A stretch of DNA of 64,000 nt from Pseudomonas serboccidentalis (GCF_028830055.1 NZ_CP101655.1:1140132-1204131); one strand, 5' to 3'; numbered from the stretch's first letter, positions 39,736 to 49,341 are shown. Notes: generated by a model not told the origin, from the sequence alone. A program made the numbers and translations.

Positions 39736-40818
39736 TTAGATCAAGGTTTTGCCATGGCGCACGAAGGTCGGTTTGACCACTCGTACCGGATACCACTTGC
39801 CTCGGATTTCCACTTCAGCGCGGTCGGCTGTGGCCATCGGTACACGCGCCAGGGCAATCGATTTGCTTAGCGTAGGAGAGAAACTACCACTGGTGATCTC
39901 TCCTTCGCCAACATCGGCGATACGAACCACCTGATGGGCACGTAAAACACCCCGTTCCTCAAGCACCAGGCCCACCAGTTTGTGCGCAACGCCGGCGGCT
40001 TTTTCCGCTTCCAGCGCTGCACGACCGATGAACTGGCGCGAGGCCGGTTCCCAGGCAATGCTCCAGGCCATATTGGACGCCAGCGGCGAGACATCTTGAT
40101 GAATGTCCTGGCCGTAGAGGTTCATCCCGGCTTCAACCCGCAGCGTGTCGCGGGCGCCGAGGCCGATCGGCGAAATGCCGGCGCCCACCAGATCGTTGAA
40201 GAAACCCGGAGCCTGATCGGCCGGCAGGGCGATTTCCAGACCGTCCTCGCCGGTGTAACCGGTGCGGGCGATGAACCAGTCGCCATCGACTTCGGCTTCG
40301 AACGGTTTGAGGTGCTGGATCAGCGTGGCGCGGGACTGGGTCACCAGCTCGGCGATCTTGTGCCGGGCCTGCGGGCCTTGAATGGCGAGCATCGCCAGAT
40401 CCTGACGCTCGTGCAGTTGCACGTCGTAACCGGCGACATGCGCCTGCATCCACGCCAGATCCTGATCACGGGTGGAGGCGTTGAACACCAGCCGATAACG
40501 GTCTTCGAGGCGATAGACGATCATGTCATCGACGATGCCGCCGCGCTCGTTGAGCATCGTGCTGTAGAGCGCGCGGCCAGGGCGGTGCAGACGCTCGACG
40601 TCATTGGCCAGCAAATGCTGAAGCCAGGCCTTGGCCTGGGCACCGGTGACATCGATCACGGTCATGTGGGAAACATCGAAGATCCCGCAATCGCGACGCA
40701 CCTCGTGGTGTTCCTCGACCTGCGAACCGTAATGCAGTGGCATGTCCCAACCGCCAAAATCGACCATCTTCGCGCCGAGGGCGAGATGCAGGTCATACAG
40801 AGGCGTACGCTGTCCCAT
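39736..40818 (-). CDS. gcvT: Aminomethyltransferase, T-protein GcvT
   Basis: A 360-residue tetrahydrofolate-dependent enzyme. It starts MGQRTPLYDLHLALGAKMVDFGGWDMPLHYG; VSHMTVIDVTGAQAKAWLQ near residue 50 and ARTGYTGEDGLEIALP near 190 are folate-site motifs, and residues about 280-360 form the C-terminal barrel (LVLEERGVLRAHQ). It releases ammonia and forms 5,10-methylene-THF. AAGGAG precedes the ATG. I searched the 156-base leader for a glycine riboswitch and did not see its conserved motifs. Confidence 0.96.
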   Translation of the reverse strand: MGQRTPLYDLHLALGAKMVDFGGWDMPLHYGSQVEEHHEVRRDCGIFDVSHMTVIDVTGAQAKAWLQHLLANDVERLHRPGRALYSTMLNERGGIVDDMIVYRLEDRYRLVFNASTRDQDLAWMQAHVAGYDVQLHERQDLAMLAIQGPQARHKIAELVTQSRATLIQHLKPFEAEVDGDWFIARTGYTGEDGLEIALPADQAPGFFNDLVGAGISPIGLGARDTLRVEAGMNLYGQDIHQDVSPLASNMAWSIAWEPASRQFIGRAALEAEKAAGVAHKLVGLVLEERGVLRAHQVVRIADVGEGEITSGSFSPTLSKSIALARVPMATADRAEVEIRGKWYPVRVVKPTFVRHGKTLI

Positions 40819-40974
40819 GGGTTTCTCCTTCCGGGCGTGGCGAAGGTGCGGACAGCCGCTGTACGGGGTGAAAGCCGCGAAATAGAAGGCTTTCAGCCGA
40901 TTTCAGCGAACGGGTCTGTCAGACGAACCGCACCGAATGCCGCGCATTGTAGCCGCATGATTCAGGACTCACTA

Positions 40975-42591
40975 CTAAGTGTTTCGATGCGCCGAGCGGC
41001 GGATCAGGCCGATGACCGGCAATAAACCGACCAACACCAGGGTCAGCGCCGGTAGCGACGCCCGCGCCCACTCGCCCTCGCTGGTCATTTCAAAGATCCG
41101 CACCGCCAGCGTGTCCCAGCCAAACGGGCGCATCAGCAGGGTCGCGGGCATTTCCTTGAGCACATCGACGAACACCAGCAACGCCGCGCTCAGCGTGCCG
41201 GGCAGCAACAGCGGCAGATACACTTTGAAAAACAGTCGCGGCCCACTGACACCCAGGCTACGTGCCGCTTCAGGCAAAGACGGCCGTATACGCGCCAGAC
41301 TGTTTTCCAGCGGCCCGTAGGCCACGGCAATGAAGCGCACCAGATAGGCCATCAGCAACGCCGCCAGACTGCCCAGCAGCAGCGGCTTGCCGGCGCCCCC
41401 GAGCGAGCCCGACAGCGGGATCACCAGTTCGCGGTCGAGATAGCTGAAGGCAAGCATGATCGACACCGCCAGCACCGAGCCCGGCAATGCATAACCGAGA
41501 TTGGCCAGGCTGACGCCGGAACGGATCGCCCGGGTCGGCGCCAGACGTCGGGCGAAGGCCAGCAGCAACGCGACGCTGACGGTGATCAACGCCGCCATGC
41601 CCCCCAGATACAGGGTGTGCAGAATCAGCCCGGCATAACGCTCATCGAGATCGAAGCGCCCGCGCTGCCAGAACCATACGATCAACTGCAGCAGCGGAAT
41701 CACGAACGCACAGGCGAACACCAATGCGCACCAGCCAGTCGCCGCGAACGCCTTGAACCCGCGCAGGTGATACAGCGCCTTGACCCGTGGTCGCTCGTTG
41801 CTCGCCCGGTTGGCACCGCGCGCACGCCGTTCGCCATAGAGCACCAGCATCACCACCAGCAGCAACAGACTCGCCAGTTGCGCGGCGCTGGGCAGACTGA
41901 AGAAGCCGTACCAGGTCTTGTAGATCGCGGTGGTGAAGGTGTCGAAATTGAACACCGACACCGCGCCGAAATCCGCCAGGGTCTCCATCAGTGCCAGCGC
42001 CACACCGGCGCCAATCGCCGGACGCGCCATTGGCAACGCCACCCGCCAGAACGCTTGCCATGGCGATTGCCCGAGCACCCGCGCCGCTTCCATCAGGCCT
42101 TTGCCCTGCGCGAGAAACGCGGTGCGTGCCAGCAGGTAGACGTAGGGATAAAACACCAGCACCAGCACCACAATCACCCCGCCGGTGGAGCGCACTCGCG
42201 GCAGACGCAGGCCGCTGCCGAACCACTCACGCAACAGGGTTTGCACGGGGCCGGCAAAGTCCAGCAGACCGACGAAGACGAACGCCAGCACATAGGCCGG
42301 AATCGCAAAGGGCAACATCAGCGCCCAGTCGAGCCAACGCCGCCCGGGGAACTCGCAGAGACTGGTGAGCCACGCCAGACTGACGCCGAGCAGCGTCACA
42401 CCAACGCCCACACCCAGCACCAGCGTGAGTGTGTTGCCCAGCAGACGCGGCATCTGGGTTTCCCACAGGTGCGACCAGATCTGCTGATCGATGGCTTGCC
42501 ATGACAGCAACAGCACGCTCAGGGGCAACAGCACCAACGCGGCAATGGCGAAGACGATGGGGTACCAGCGGCGTTGGGCGGGGTGAGCCAC
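40975..42591 (-). CDS. Iron(III) ABC transporter permease (FbpB type)
   Basis: A 538-residue double-length permease with about 12 membrane segments arranged as two repeated six-helix halves. Each half has an EAA loop: LMEAARVLGQSPWQAFWRVALP near residue 165 and LPEAARSLGVSGPRLFFKVYLP near 450. This architecture is that of FbpB/SfuB/HitB iron(III) importers. The matching binding protein gene lies upstream on the same strand behind a REP element. No ATPase (FbpC) gene is found in the window, so a distant one must serve it. Confidence 0.93.
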   Translation of the reverse strand: MAHPAQRRWYPIVFAIAALVLLPLSVLLLSWQAIDQQIWSHLWETQMPRLLGNTLTLVLGVGVGVTLLGVSLAWLTSLCEFPGRRWLDWALMLPFAIPAYVLAFVFVGLLDFAGPVQTLLREWFGSGLRLPRVRSTGGVIVVLVLVFYPYVYLLARTAFLAQGKGLMEAARVLGQSPWQAFWRVALPMARPAIGAGVALALMETLADFGAVSVFNFDTFTTAIYKTWYGFFSLPSAAQLASLLLLVVMLVLYGERRARGANRASNERPRVKALYHLRGFKAFAATGWCALVFACAFVIPLLQLIVWFWQRGRFDLDERYAGLILHTLYLGGMAALITVSVALLLAFARRLAPTRAIRSGVSLANLGYALPGSVLAVSIMLAFSYLDRELVIPLSGSLGGAGKPLLLGSLAALLMAYLVRFIAVAYGPLENSLARIRPSLPEAARSLGVSGPRLFFKVYLPLLLPGTLSAALLVFVDVLKEMPATLLMRPFGWDTLAVRIFEMTSEGEWARASLPALTLVLVGLLPVIGLIRRSAHRNT

Positions 42592-42634
42592 TTCGAAGGT
42601 CTCGCGGAAAAATCGTGGAGTTTAGGAAAAAAGC

Positions 42635-42705
42635 AAAAAGATCGCAGCCTTCGGCAGCTCCTACAAGTGATCTCATGCAGGAGCTGCCGAAGGCTGCGAT
42701 CTTTT
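42635..42705. repeat. REP-type inverted repeat (GATCGCAGCC family)
   Basis: AAAAGATCGCAGCCTTCGGCAGCTCCTACA and complement GCAGGAGCTGCCGAAGGCTGCGATCTTTT, between iron-binding-protein and permease genes on one strand. An intercistronic REP here may keep the binding-protein message more abundant than the permease message. Confidence 0.9.
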
Positions 42706-42724
42706 GCGCTCTACAGCAGCAGCC

Positions 42725-43729
42725 TCAGTTCCAGCCCGCCCGATCCATCATCCGAATGGCTTCGGCCTGACGCTTGCCCGCCACTTCCACCGGCAAGGTG
42801 TCGGCCACGAACGTGCCCCACGCGGCCACTTCCTCGGAAGGTTTCACCGCCGGGTTGGCCGGGAACTCCTGGTTCACGTCGGCGAAGATCTTCTGCGCCT
42901 CAGGCGTGGTCATCCACTCGACCAGTGCCTTGGCGGCTTCCGGGTGAGGAGCGTGTTTGGTCAGGCCGATGCCCGACAGGTTCACGTGTACGCCGCGATC
43001 GGCCTGATTCGGCCAGAACAGTTTCACCGGCAGGTCCGGCTTCTGCTTGTGCAGGCGACCGTAGTAGTAGGTGTTGACGATGCCGACATCGCACTGGCCG
43101 GCATTGATCGCCTCCAGCACTGCAACGTCGTCGGAGAACACGTCGGTGGACAAGTTGTTGACCCAGCCCTTGAGGATCTTCTCGGTCTTCTCGGCGCCAT
43201 GCACTTCGATCATGGTCGCGGTCAGCGACTGGTTGTAGACCTTCTTCGCCGTGCGCAGGCACAGGCGCCCTTCCCAATTCTTGTCGGCCAGCGCCTCGTA
43301 GGTGGTCAGCTCGCCCGGTTTCACCCGTTCGGTGGAATAGGCGATGGTCCGCGCGCGCAGGCTCAGGCCGGTCCAGGCGTGGGTCGAGGAGCGGTATTGC
43401 GCGGGAATGTTGCTGTCGATGGTCTTCGAGGTGAACGGCTGCAGGATGCCCATCTGCTCGGCCTGCCAAAGGTTGCCGGCGTCGACGGTGAGCAGCAGGT
43501 CGGCAGTCGCGTTTTCGCCCTCGGCCTTGATGCGCTGCATCAGCGGCGCTTCCTTGTCGGTGATGAACTTGATCTTCACCCCGGTTTTTGCGGTGTAGGC
43601 GTCGAACACCGGTTTGATCAGTTCATCGATACGCGAGGAGTAGACCACCACCTCGTCGGCGGCCTGGGCGGTGGTGCTGCCGATCAGGGTCAGGGCCAGT
43701 GCGGTCAGGAGACGCTTGGGTGCCAACAT
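42725..43729 (-). CDS. Iron(III) periplasmic binding protein (FbpA/FutA type)
   Basis: A 334-residue exported binding protein. The ATG at 43729 ([18 protein letters not shown]) gives a signal peptide cut after AQA; a longer frame starting further upstream lacks a signal. Mature motifs [65 protein letters not shown] and [12 protein letters not shown] are those of ferric-ion binding proteins; the Tyr-Tyr pair in NTYYYG is the usual iron-binding tyrosine couple. It feeds the permease at 40975. Confidence 0.93.
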   Translation of the reverse strand: MLAPKRLLTALALTLIGSTTAQAADEVVVYSSRIDELIKPVFDAYTAKTGVKIKFITDKEAPLMQRIKAEGENATADLLLTVDAGNLWQAEQMGILQPFTSKTIDSNIPAQYRSSTHAWTGLSLRARTIAYSTERVKPGELTTYEALADKNWEGRLCLRTAKKVYNQSLTATMIEVHGAEKTEKILKGWVNNLSTDVFSDDVAVLEAINAGQCDVGIVNTYYYGRLHKQKPDLPVKLFWPNQADRGVHVNLSGIGLTKHAPHPEAAKALVEWMTTPEAQKIFADVNQEFPANPAVKPSEEVAAWGTFVADTLPVEVAGKRQAEAIRMMDRAGWN

Positions 43730-43845
43730 GGAGTGATCTCTCGGTCGGAAAATGTGGGCCAAATGATAAGGACTCACATTTAGGTTCTCAATCGATCACT
43801 TTTCCAAGGAGTTACCAGATGTTGCATGAGCTGAATTCACCGACT

Positions 43846-43957
43846 CCTGTGGTGAGGGAGCTTGCTCCCGCTGGAGGCCGAAGGACTCCCGTTTCGGCAA
43901 ACACCGAATTTAGGGCCGCTTCGCAGCCCAGCGGGAGCAAGCTCCCTCGCCACAAGG
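43846..43957. repeat. REP-type inverted repeat (GGGAGCTTGCTCCC family)
   Basis: CCTGTGGTGAGGGAGCTTGCTCCCGCTGG faces CAGCGGGAGCAAGCTCCCTCGCCACAAGG around about 55 bases, in the gap between ubiI and the iron-binding-protein gene. Same family as 17553. Confidence 0.87.
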
Positions 43958-43968
43958 CCATCTCAATC

Positions 43969-45192
43969 TCAGGGCTTGGCGAGCGCCGGCAGATCCCCGG
44001 TCAACCCCAGCGCCTCACGCACAAACAGCGCCTTGGCCTCCGGCATCTGCTCCACCAGCTTCAACCCGGCATTGCGCAACCAGCGCACCGGCAGCGGGTC
44101 GGCCTGGAACAGCCGCTCGAAGCCCTCCATCGCCGCCATCAGCGCCAGGTTGTGCGGCATGCGCCGACGCTCATAGCGGCTCAGCACCTTCACGTCCGCC
44201 AGCCGCTCGCCGCGTTCTGCCGCCTGCAGCAGCACTTCAGCCAGCACCGCCGCATCGAGGAAGCCGAGGTTCACGCCCTGCCCGGCCAACGGGTGAATGG
44301 TGTGTGCCGCATCGCCGATCAATGCCAGCCCTTCGGCCACGTAGCGCTTGGCATGCCGTTGACGCAGCGGCACGCACAGCCGTGGATCGGCACTGATGAC
44401 GTCGCCCAGACAGCCTTCGAACGCACGCTCCAGCTCACGGCAGAACGTCGCTTCATCCAGCGCCATCAGGCGTTCGGCTTCACTCGGGGTGGTCGACCAG
44501 ACGATCGAGCACCAGTCCTGCTGCCCGTCACGTTCCAGTGGCAGGAACGCCAACGGTCCGTGATCGGTGAAGCGTTGCCACGCCGTCATCCGGTGCGGCT
44601 TGCTGCTGCGCACACTGGTGACGATGGCGTGGTGCAGGTAATCCCACTCGCGGGTCGCGACACCGGTCAGGCGGCGCACCGCCGAGTTGGCGCCGTCCGC
44701 GGCAATCACCAGTGGCGCACGCAACTGACGACCATCGGCCAGCGTCAGCAGCCAGTCATCGCCGGAGCGGCGCATTTGCTCCAGTCGCGCGTTGGCCAGC
44801 ATGCCCAGATCGCAGTCGTGCAAACGATCGAGCAAGGCATCCTGAACCACGCGGTTTTCGACGATATGCCCCAGCACATCGGCGTGCACACTGCTCGCCG
44901 AGAAATGGATCTGGCCGGTGCCGCTGCCATCCCACACATGCATGTCGGTGTAGGGACTGCTGCGGCGTCTGGCGATGCCATCCCACACGCCGAGGCGTTC
45001 GAGAATCCGCTGGCTGGCCGCCGACAAGGCGCTGACGCGTGGCTCGAACGGCGCGTCGACATCGAACGGTTTGACACTCAGCGGGCTGCCATCGAGCAGC
45101 AGCACTTCCAGGCCGCTGTCCTGCAACGCCAGCGCGAGGGCGCTGCCGACCATTCCGGCTCCGACAATCAGCAGATCTGCGCGCATTTCCAT
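43969..45192 (-). CDS. ubiI: FAD-dependent ubiquinone-biosynthesis hydroxylase UbiI (VisC-like)
   Basis: A 407-residue flavoprotein hydroxylase. FAD-binding GXGXXG is in LLIVGAGMVGSALALALQ at residues 5-22, the middle DG motif in VIAADGANSAVRRLTG near 160, and the GD motif in LALIGDAAHTIHPLAGQGVNLGFLD near 290. The pair of this gene and ubiH upstream matches ubiI (PA5221) and ubiH (PA5223) in P. aeruginosa. UbiI puts the C5 hydroxyl on the polyprenyl phenol ring. A second in-frame ATG two codons in could be the true start. Confidence 0.85.
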   Translation of the reverse strand: MEMRADLLIVGAGMVGSALALALQDSGLEVLLLDGSPLSVKPFDVDAPFEPRVSALSAASQRILERLGVWDGIARRRSSPYTDMHVWDGSGTGQIHFSASSVHADVLGHIVENRVVQDALLDRLHDCDLGMLANARLEQMRRSGDDWLLTLADGRQLRAPLVIAADGANSAVRRLTGVATREWDYLHHAIVTSVRSSKPHRMTAWQRFTDHGPLAFLPLERDGQQDWCSIVWSTTPSEAERLMALDEATFCRELERAFEGCLGDVISADPRLCVPLRQRHAKRYVAEGLALIGDAAHTIHPLAGQGVNLGFLDAAVLAEVLLQAAERGERLADVKVLSRYERRRMPHNLALMAAMEGFERLFQADPLPVRWLRNAGLKLVEQMPEAKALFVREALGLTGDLPALAKP

Positions 45193-45295
45193 GCTTTAAG
45201 CCTGTCTCGCTGGCGGCGTGCGCCGCCCGTAAAGGGTTTTACCGAGCGCACCAGTTTGCGGTGCGCTCCTGAAAGTGAAAGTGCCGGCCCGCCGC

Positions 45296-46483
45296 TCAAG
45301 CATCCGGCCGCGTCCCCAGCCCCATGGCCTGACGGGCGAACCAGCGTTTAGCCGGCGGCAACAGATCAAGGCCGAGCAAGCCGATGTTGCGGCCCAGCGA
45401 GACCAGCGGCTGGGTGCTGCCGAACAGCCGCGTGACCTGATCGGAGAAGCCCACGGTGAGATCCTGGTCCAGACGCTGACGCTCGCGATAGGCCTGCAAC
45501 GTGGCGAAGTCGCCCAGCGGCTTGTCACTGGCGAGCAGTGCAGCGGCCAAGGCATCGGCGTCACGCAGGGACAGGTTGAAACCCTGCCCGGCAATCGGGT
45601 GCAGGCTGTGTGCGGCGTTGCCGAGCACGGCCAGATGCGAGCGCACTTGCTCCTCGGCCTCGACCAGCGACAGCGGGTACAGATGCCGCGCACCGACCTG
45701 CTTCAAAGTGCCGAGACGGTAGCCGAACACGCCCTGCAACTCGCTGAGGAAATCGCGTTCGCTCAAGTCTGCCAAACGCTGTGCGTCCATGCCCAGACGG
45801 GTCCAGACCAGCGCGCAGCGATTCTCCGGCAATGGCAGCAGCGCCATCGGCCCTTCGTCGGTGAAGCGCTCGAAGGCCATGCCGTTATGCGCTTCGCTCG
45901 GGGTGATGTTGGCGATCAGCGCGCTCTGGTTGTACGGACGCTTGCGCACGTTGATGCCCAGTTGCTCGCGCAGACCGGAACGGCCGCCATCGGCAAGCAC
46001 CGCCAGATCACACTCAACGGTGGTTTCATCGTTGAGGGTCAGGCGATAACCGTCGGATAGCGGCTCCATGCGCGTGACTTCCGCCGGGCAACGCCAGCTG
46101 ATCACGTCTTTATCCAGGTGCTGCCACAGGCACTGGCCGAGCCAGGCGTTTTCCACCACGTAGCCGAGCGCCGGCACGCCCTCTTCCATCGCCGACAGAC
46201 GGGCGGTGGAGAAGCGGCCACGGTCGGACACGTGGATCTGTTTGATCGGCTCGGCGCGGCGGGAAATTTCCTGCCACACGCCCAACCGCTGATAGATCTG
46301 CCGCGAACCAAAGGACAGCGCCGACGAACGGGCGTCGTAGCTCGGCTGCCAGCTGTCGCCGGGAGCGAACGGTTCGATCAGGATGATTTTCCAGCCGCGG
46401 GCCTTGGCCCCGGCCTGCAGGGCCAAGGCCAGACTGGCGCCGACCAGGCCGCCACCGATGATTGCCAGATTGACTCGACTCAT
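45296..46483 (-). CDS. ubiH: 2-octaprenyl-6-methoxyphenol hydroxylase UbiH
   Basis: A 395-residue FAD hydroxylase paralogous to the product at 43969. LAIIGGGLVGASLALALQ near residue 5, LAVLADGGRSGLREQLG near 160 and AVLGNAAHSLHPIAGQGFNLSLRDADAL near 285 are the flavin motifs. It hydroxylates C1 of the quinone ring precursor. Its ATG overlaps the pepP stop by four bases, the pepP-ubiH coupling known from many gammaproteobacteria. Confidence 0.94.
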   Translation of the reverse strand: MSRVNLAIIGGGLVGASLALALQAGAKARGWKIILIEPFAPGDSWQPSYDARSSALSFGSRQIYQRLGVWQEISRRAEPIKQIHVSDRGRFSTARLSAMEEGVPALGYVVENAWLGQCLWQHLDKDVISWRCPAEVTRMEPLSDGYRLTLNDETTVECDLAVLADGGRSGLREQLGINVRKRPYNQSALIANITPSEAHNGMAFERFTDEGPMALLPLPENRCALVWTRLGMDAQRLADLSERDFLSELQGVFGYRLGTLKQVGARHLYPLSLVEAEEQVRSHLAVLGNAAHSLHPIAGQGFNLSLRDADALAAALLASDKPLGDFATLQAYRERQRLDQDLTVGFSDQVTRLFGSTQPLVSLGRNIGLLGLDLLPPAKRWFARQAMGLGTRPDA

Positions 46484-47814
46484 GCCGCGTGTGTCCGTGC
46501 TTGCGCCATCAACGCTTCGATCTCGGCGACGGTTTTCGGTACGCCGCGGGTCAGGATTTCACAACCGGTCTTGGTCACTACCACGTCATCCTCGATGCGC
46601 ACGCCAATGCCGCGCCATTTCTTCGCTACGTTCTGGTTGTCCGGGGCAATGTAGATGCCCGGCTCCACGGTCAGCGCCATGCCGACCTCCAGCACGCGCC
46701 ATTCGCCGCCGACCTTGTATTCGCCGACGTCGTGTACATCCATGCCCAGCCAGTGGCCGGCACGGTGCATGTAAAACGCTTTATAGGCTTCAGACGCGAT
46801 CAGCTCGTCGACCTCGCCTTGCAGTATTCCGAGCTTGACCAGGCCGGTGATAATGACCCTGACCGTGGCTTCGTGCGCCTGATTCCAGTTTTTGTTCGGG
46901 GCGATTTCGGCAAACGCGGCTTCCTGCGAGGCCAGCACTAACTCGTAAATCGCTTTCTGCTCGGCGGAAAACTTGCCGTTGACCGGCCAGGTGCGGGTGA
47001 TATCGCTGGCGTAGCAGTCGATTTCGCAACCGGCGTCGATCAACACCAGATCGCCATCCTTGAGCAGCGCGTCATTCTGCTGGTAATGCAGGATGCAGCT
47101 GTTGCGCCCGGCAGCGACGATCGATCCGTAGGCCGGCATCTTCGCCCCGCCCTTGCGGAATTCGTAATCGAGCTCGGCTTCGAGACTGTATTCGTACAGT
47201 CCCGGCCGACTGGCCTGCATCGCCCGGATATGCGCCTGAGCGGATATCCGCGCGGCTTCGCGCATCACCTTCACTTCTGCCGCCGATTTATACAGGCGCA
47301 TGTCGTGCAGCAGGTGATCCAGGGCAACGAATTCGTTCGGTGGCTGGGCGCCGAGGTGCGCCTTGGAGCGGATCACGTTGATCCAGTCCATCAGGTGGCG
47401 ATCGAATTCAGGGTTGCTGCCCATCGCCGAATACACCCGGTCGCGGCCTTCGATCAGGCCCGGCAGGATGTCGTCGATGTCGGTAATCGGGAATGCGTCG
47501 TCAGCGCCGTAATCACGGATCGCGCCTTCCTGCCCTGCGCGCAGGCCGTCCCACAACTCGCGTTCGGCGTTACGCTCACGGCAGAACAACACGTACTCGC
47601 CGTGCTCGCGACCCGGCATCAAGACAATGACGGCTTGCGGCTCGGGGAATCCGCTGAGGTACTGGAAGTCGCTGTCCTGACGGTAGACGTGCTCGACGTC
47701 GCGGTTGCGGATCGCTACCGCGGCGGCGGGCAGGATCGCGATGCTGTTGGGTTCCATCTGCGCCATCAGGGCCTTGCGGCGACGGCTGTATTCCGCTTTG
47801 GGGATATGGGTCAT
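46480..47814 (-). CDS. pepP: Xaa-Pro aminopeptidase PepP
   Basis: A 444-residue M24B peptidase. Residues 1-175 form the creatinase-like N-domain (SRRRKALMAQM; SDFQYLSGFPEP). The two metal ions are bound by Asp in LVLIDAGCEIDCYASDITRTWP near 260-271, His in HRAGHWLGMDVHDVG near 350, Glu in LTVEPGIYI near 385 and Glu in GVRIEDDVVVT near 408. It removes N-terminal residues before proline. It lies 27 bases after ygfB and overlaps ubiH. Confidence 0.96.
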   Translation of the reverse strand: MTHIPKAEYSRRRKALMAQMEPNSIAILPAAAVAIRNRDVEHVYRQDSDFQYLSGFPEPQAVIVLMPGREHGEYVLFCRERNAERELWDGLRAGQEGAIRDYGADDAFPITDIDDILPGLIEGRDRVYSAMGSNPEFDRHLMDWINVIRSKAHLGAQPPNEFVALDHLLHDMRLYKSAAEVKVMREAARISAQAHIRAMQASRPGLYEYSLEAELDYEFRKGGAKMPAYGSIVAAGRNSCILHYQQNDALLKDGDLVLIDAGCEIDCYASDITRTWPVNGKFSAEQKAIYELVLASQEAAFAEIAPNKNWNQAHEATVRVIITGLVKLGILQGEVDELIASEAYKAFYMHRAGHWLGMDVHDVGEYKVGGEWRVLEVGMALTVEPGIYIAPDNQNVAKKWRGIGVRIEDDVVVTKTGCEILTRGVPKTVAEIEALMAQARTHAA

Positions 47815-47841
47815 GGGCAGATGGCTTTCCCTGGCACGCGA

Positions 47842-48402
47842 TTAATGCAGCGACGGCTTGGCGGCTGGCGGCACGTCGGCTTTTCTGGTTTCCGAGAACA
47901 GCAGCAGCGGTGCAACGCGCAGGTACTCCATGACTTCCATGTAGTCGGATTCGCCGTCATCGGATTCTTCCAGAGCATCTTGCACCTGGGAGATCGCTGC
48001 GAGATCCTGCAGCACTTCGGTGGCTTCAGTGCTGAGCATGCTGCTGTCACGGCAGTTCAAGCCGAAACCGCTGAGGAAGCCCTGGCACCATTGGCCCAGT
48101 GCAGCGGCGCGGTCAGCCAGTGGTGCATCATCGGTCGGCAGCAGCAGAACGACGGTGACGTCGTCGCCGGTCAGCTCGCCTTTGACCATCTCTTGCAGAC
48201 CGATCAGGGCGTTGCGGACGTTGTCCTGGATGTCGCCTTCGAGCAGTTCGGCGGCGTCGATCAGCCAGCCTTCGTTATCGAAGCCGGCGCCGGCGCAGCT
48301 GCGGCCGAGCAGGACGCCATGCAGTTCGGCAGGCGAGACGTTGTGGCCGCTGGCAGTCAGCAGGGTGGCAAAGGCTTGGTACGGGGAATTCGCAATGGTC
48401 AT
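47842..48402 (-). CDS. ygfB: UPF0149 (YgfB/YecA-like) family protein
   Basis: A 186-residue all-helical acidic protein of the UPF0149 family. [20 protein letters not shown] near residue 20, the [12 protein letters not shown] segment near 110 and [21 protein letters not shown] near 150 are family hallmarks. In P. aeruginosa YgfB lowers ampDh3 expression and affects beta-lactam resistance; I infer only family membership here. It heads the ygfB-pepP-ubiH set and is divergent from the TIGR02449-zapA genes. Confidence 0.92.
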   Translation of the reverse strand: MTIANSPYQAFATLLTASGHNVSPAELHGVLLGRSCAGAGFDNEGWLIDAAELLEGDIQDNVRNALIGLQEMVKGELTGDDVTVVLLLPTDDAPLADRAAALGQWCQGFLSGFGLNCRDSSMLSTEATEVLQDLAAISQVQDALEESDDGESDYMEVMEYLRVAPLLLFSETRKADVPPAAKPSLH

Positions 48403-48518
48403 GGGCAGCTAGGCGCCAGACGGCGCTATGTCTAGAATGAAGGCCTTGTATCCTACATCGACAGACTCGCCAAGACTATTAAAGGCTGTCCGCCAGCTAC
48501 CACCCATCAGACGAACAC

Positions 48519-48737
48519 GTGGACACAATGGAAGACACCGACCTGCAAGCGCTGATGGCCAGACTCGAACTGCTGATTAGTCGAGTGGAGCAACTTAAGA
48601 GTCAAAACGCACTCTTACTAGCTCAGGAAAAGACCTGGCGCGAGGAACGCGCTCACCTCATTGAAAAAAACGAAATCGCCCGGCGTAAGGTCGAATCGAT
48701 GATTTCGCGCCTCAAGGCCCTGGAGCAAGACTCATGA
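48519..48737 (+). CDS. TIGR02449 coiled-coil small protein
   Basis: A 72-residue single coiled coil (heptad Leu/Ile in LMARLELLISRVEQLKSQNA and VESMISRLKALEQ). The family TIGR02449 always sits just before zapA in pseudomonads. Translation starts at GTG 48519 or more probably ATG 48528 (69 residues); neither has a clear Shine-Dalgarno. Its stop overlaps the zapA start by four bases (ATGA), so it is coupled to zapA and may act with it in cell division; no function is proved for it. Confidence 0.88.
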   Translation: MDTMEDTDLQALMARLELLISRVEQLKSQNALLLAQEKTWREERAHLIEKNEIARRKVESMISRLKALEQDS

Positions 48738-49051
48738 GTTCAAGCAATAGCGTTACCGTGCAGATCCTCGACAAAGAATATTCGATCATCTGCCCGCAGG
48801 AAGAACGCAGCAATCTGGTCAGTGCCGCACGCTACCTGGACGGCAAGATGCGCGAGATCCGCAGCAGCGGCAAAGTCATCGGCGCCGACCGTATCGCCGT
48901 GATGGCCGCGCTGAACATCACCCACGACCTCTTGCACAAAGAAGAGCGCCCGGATATCCAGGCCAGCGGCTCGACCCGTGAACAGGTGCGCGACTTGCTC
49001 GATCGTGTCGATCTGGTGCTGGCGACCGATCCGGACGTCACCAAGGGCTGA
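48734..49051 (+). CDS. zapA: Cell division protein ZapA
   Basis: A 105-residue protein: a short N-terminal globular part (VTVQILDKEYSIICPQEER, residues 5-25), then a helix with the ZapA pattern LVSAARYLDGKMREIRSSGK and GADRIAVMAALNITHDLL. ZapA cross-links FtsZ filaments at the division ring. It is followed within 30 bases by the 6S RNA gene, a conserved arrangement. Confidence 0.94.
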   Translation: MSSSNSVTVQILDKEYSIICPQEERSNLVSAARYLDGKMREIRSSGKVIGADRIAVMAALNITHDLLHKEERPDIQASGSTREQVRDLLDRVDLVLATDPDVTKG

Positions 49052-49070
49052 TTCGCCAGGCCGCTTGAGG

Positions 49071-49076
49071 TATACT
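49071..49076 (+). promoter_or_regulatory. -10 element of the 6S RNA promoter
   Basis: TATACT lies six to seven bases before the expected 5' end of 6S RNA. A -35 box is weak (around 49048-49053). Known 6S promoters in this group have a good -10 and a poor -35. Confidence 0.55.
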
Positions 49077-49081
49077 CGCGG

Positions 49082-49261
49082 CACTCCCTGGGGTGCTTGC
49101 CAGTTGACGATGTCCCTGAGCCGATTTGCACTACCCTGGAGGTTGCACGTTGGGCTGGTGTGCATGTCCGCCAGACGGAAAGCCTTAAAGTCTACTGCAT
49201 CCTCCACCTTGAACTTTCGGGTTCAAGGGCTAAGTTGACAGCGGTTCATCCGGGGAGCCTG
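49082..49261 (+). ncRNA. ssrS: 6S RNA (SsrS)
   Basis: The sequence matches gammaproteobacterial 6S RNA. The 5' side reads CACTCCCTGGGGTGCTTGCC with CCCTGAGCCG, the 3' side GGGCTGGTGTGCATGTCCGC; the conserved CCTTGAACTTTCGGGTTCAAGG hairpin lies near 49207-49229; and the end CGGTTCATCCGGGGAGCC pairs with the start. Length is about 180 nt. It binds sigma-70 RNA polymerase by imitating an open promoter and reduces transcription in stationary phase. Its place between zapA and ygfA is the classical one. Ends are approximate by a few bases. Confidence 0.95.
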
Positions 49262-49267
49262 ATTCGA

Positions 49268-49304
49268 ATCCGATGCCGGTTTTTTGCCGGCATCGGATTT
49301 TTTA
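49268..49304 (+). terminator. Terminator-like hairpin between 6S RNA and ygfA
   Basis: AATCCGATGCCGG pairs exactly with CCGGCATCGGATT around TTTTTTG, followed by a T-run. It lies right after 6S RNA. Because ygfA in other species is co-transcribed with 6S RNA, it may be a partial terminator. Confidence 0.88.
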
Positions 49305-49341
49305 TGCGTGCGTTTTCGCCCTCAACTGCCGAAGCCGAACC

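Noticed and set aside
40819..40974. Possible glycine riboswitch in front of gcvT
   Set aside because: I looked on the minus strand for the conserved ACCGAAGG and GCAAACTCTCAGG motifs and did not find them; the leader shows only weak stems.
45193..45295. Short hairpins (GAGCGCACC / GGTGCGCTC at about 45245-45269) between ubiI and ubiH
   Set aside because: No U-run on the minus strand and no reading frame; may be a weak pause or stabilising stem, but not enough to call.
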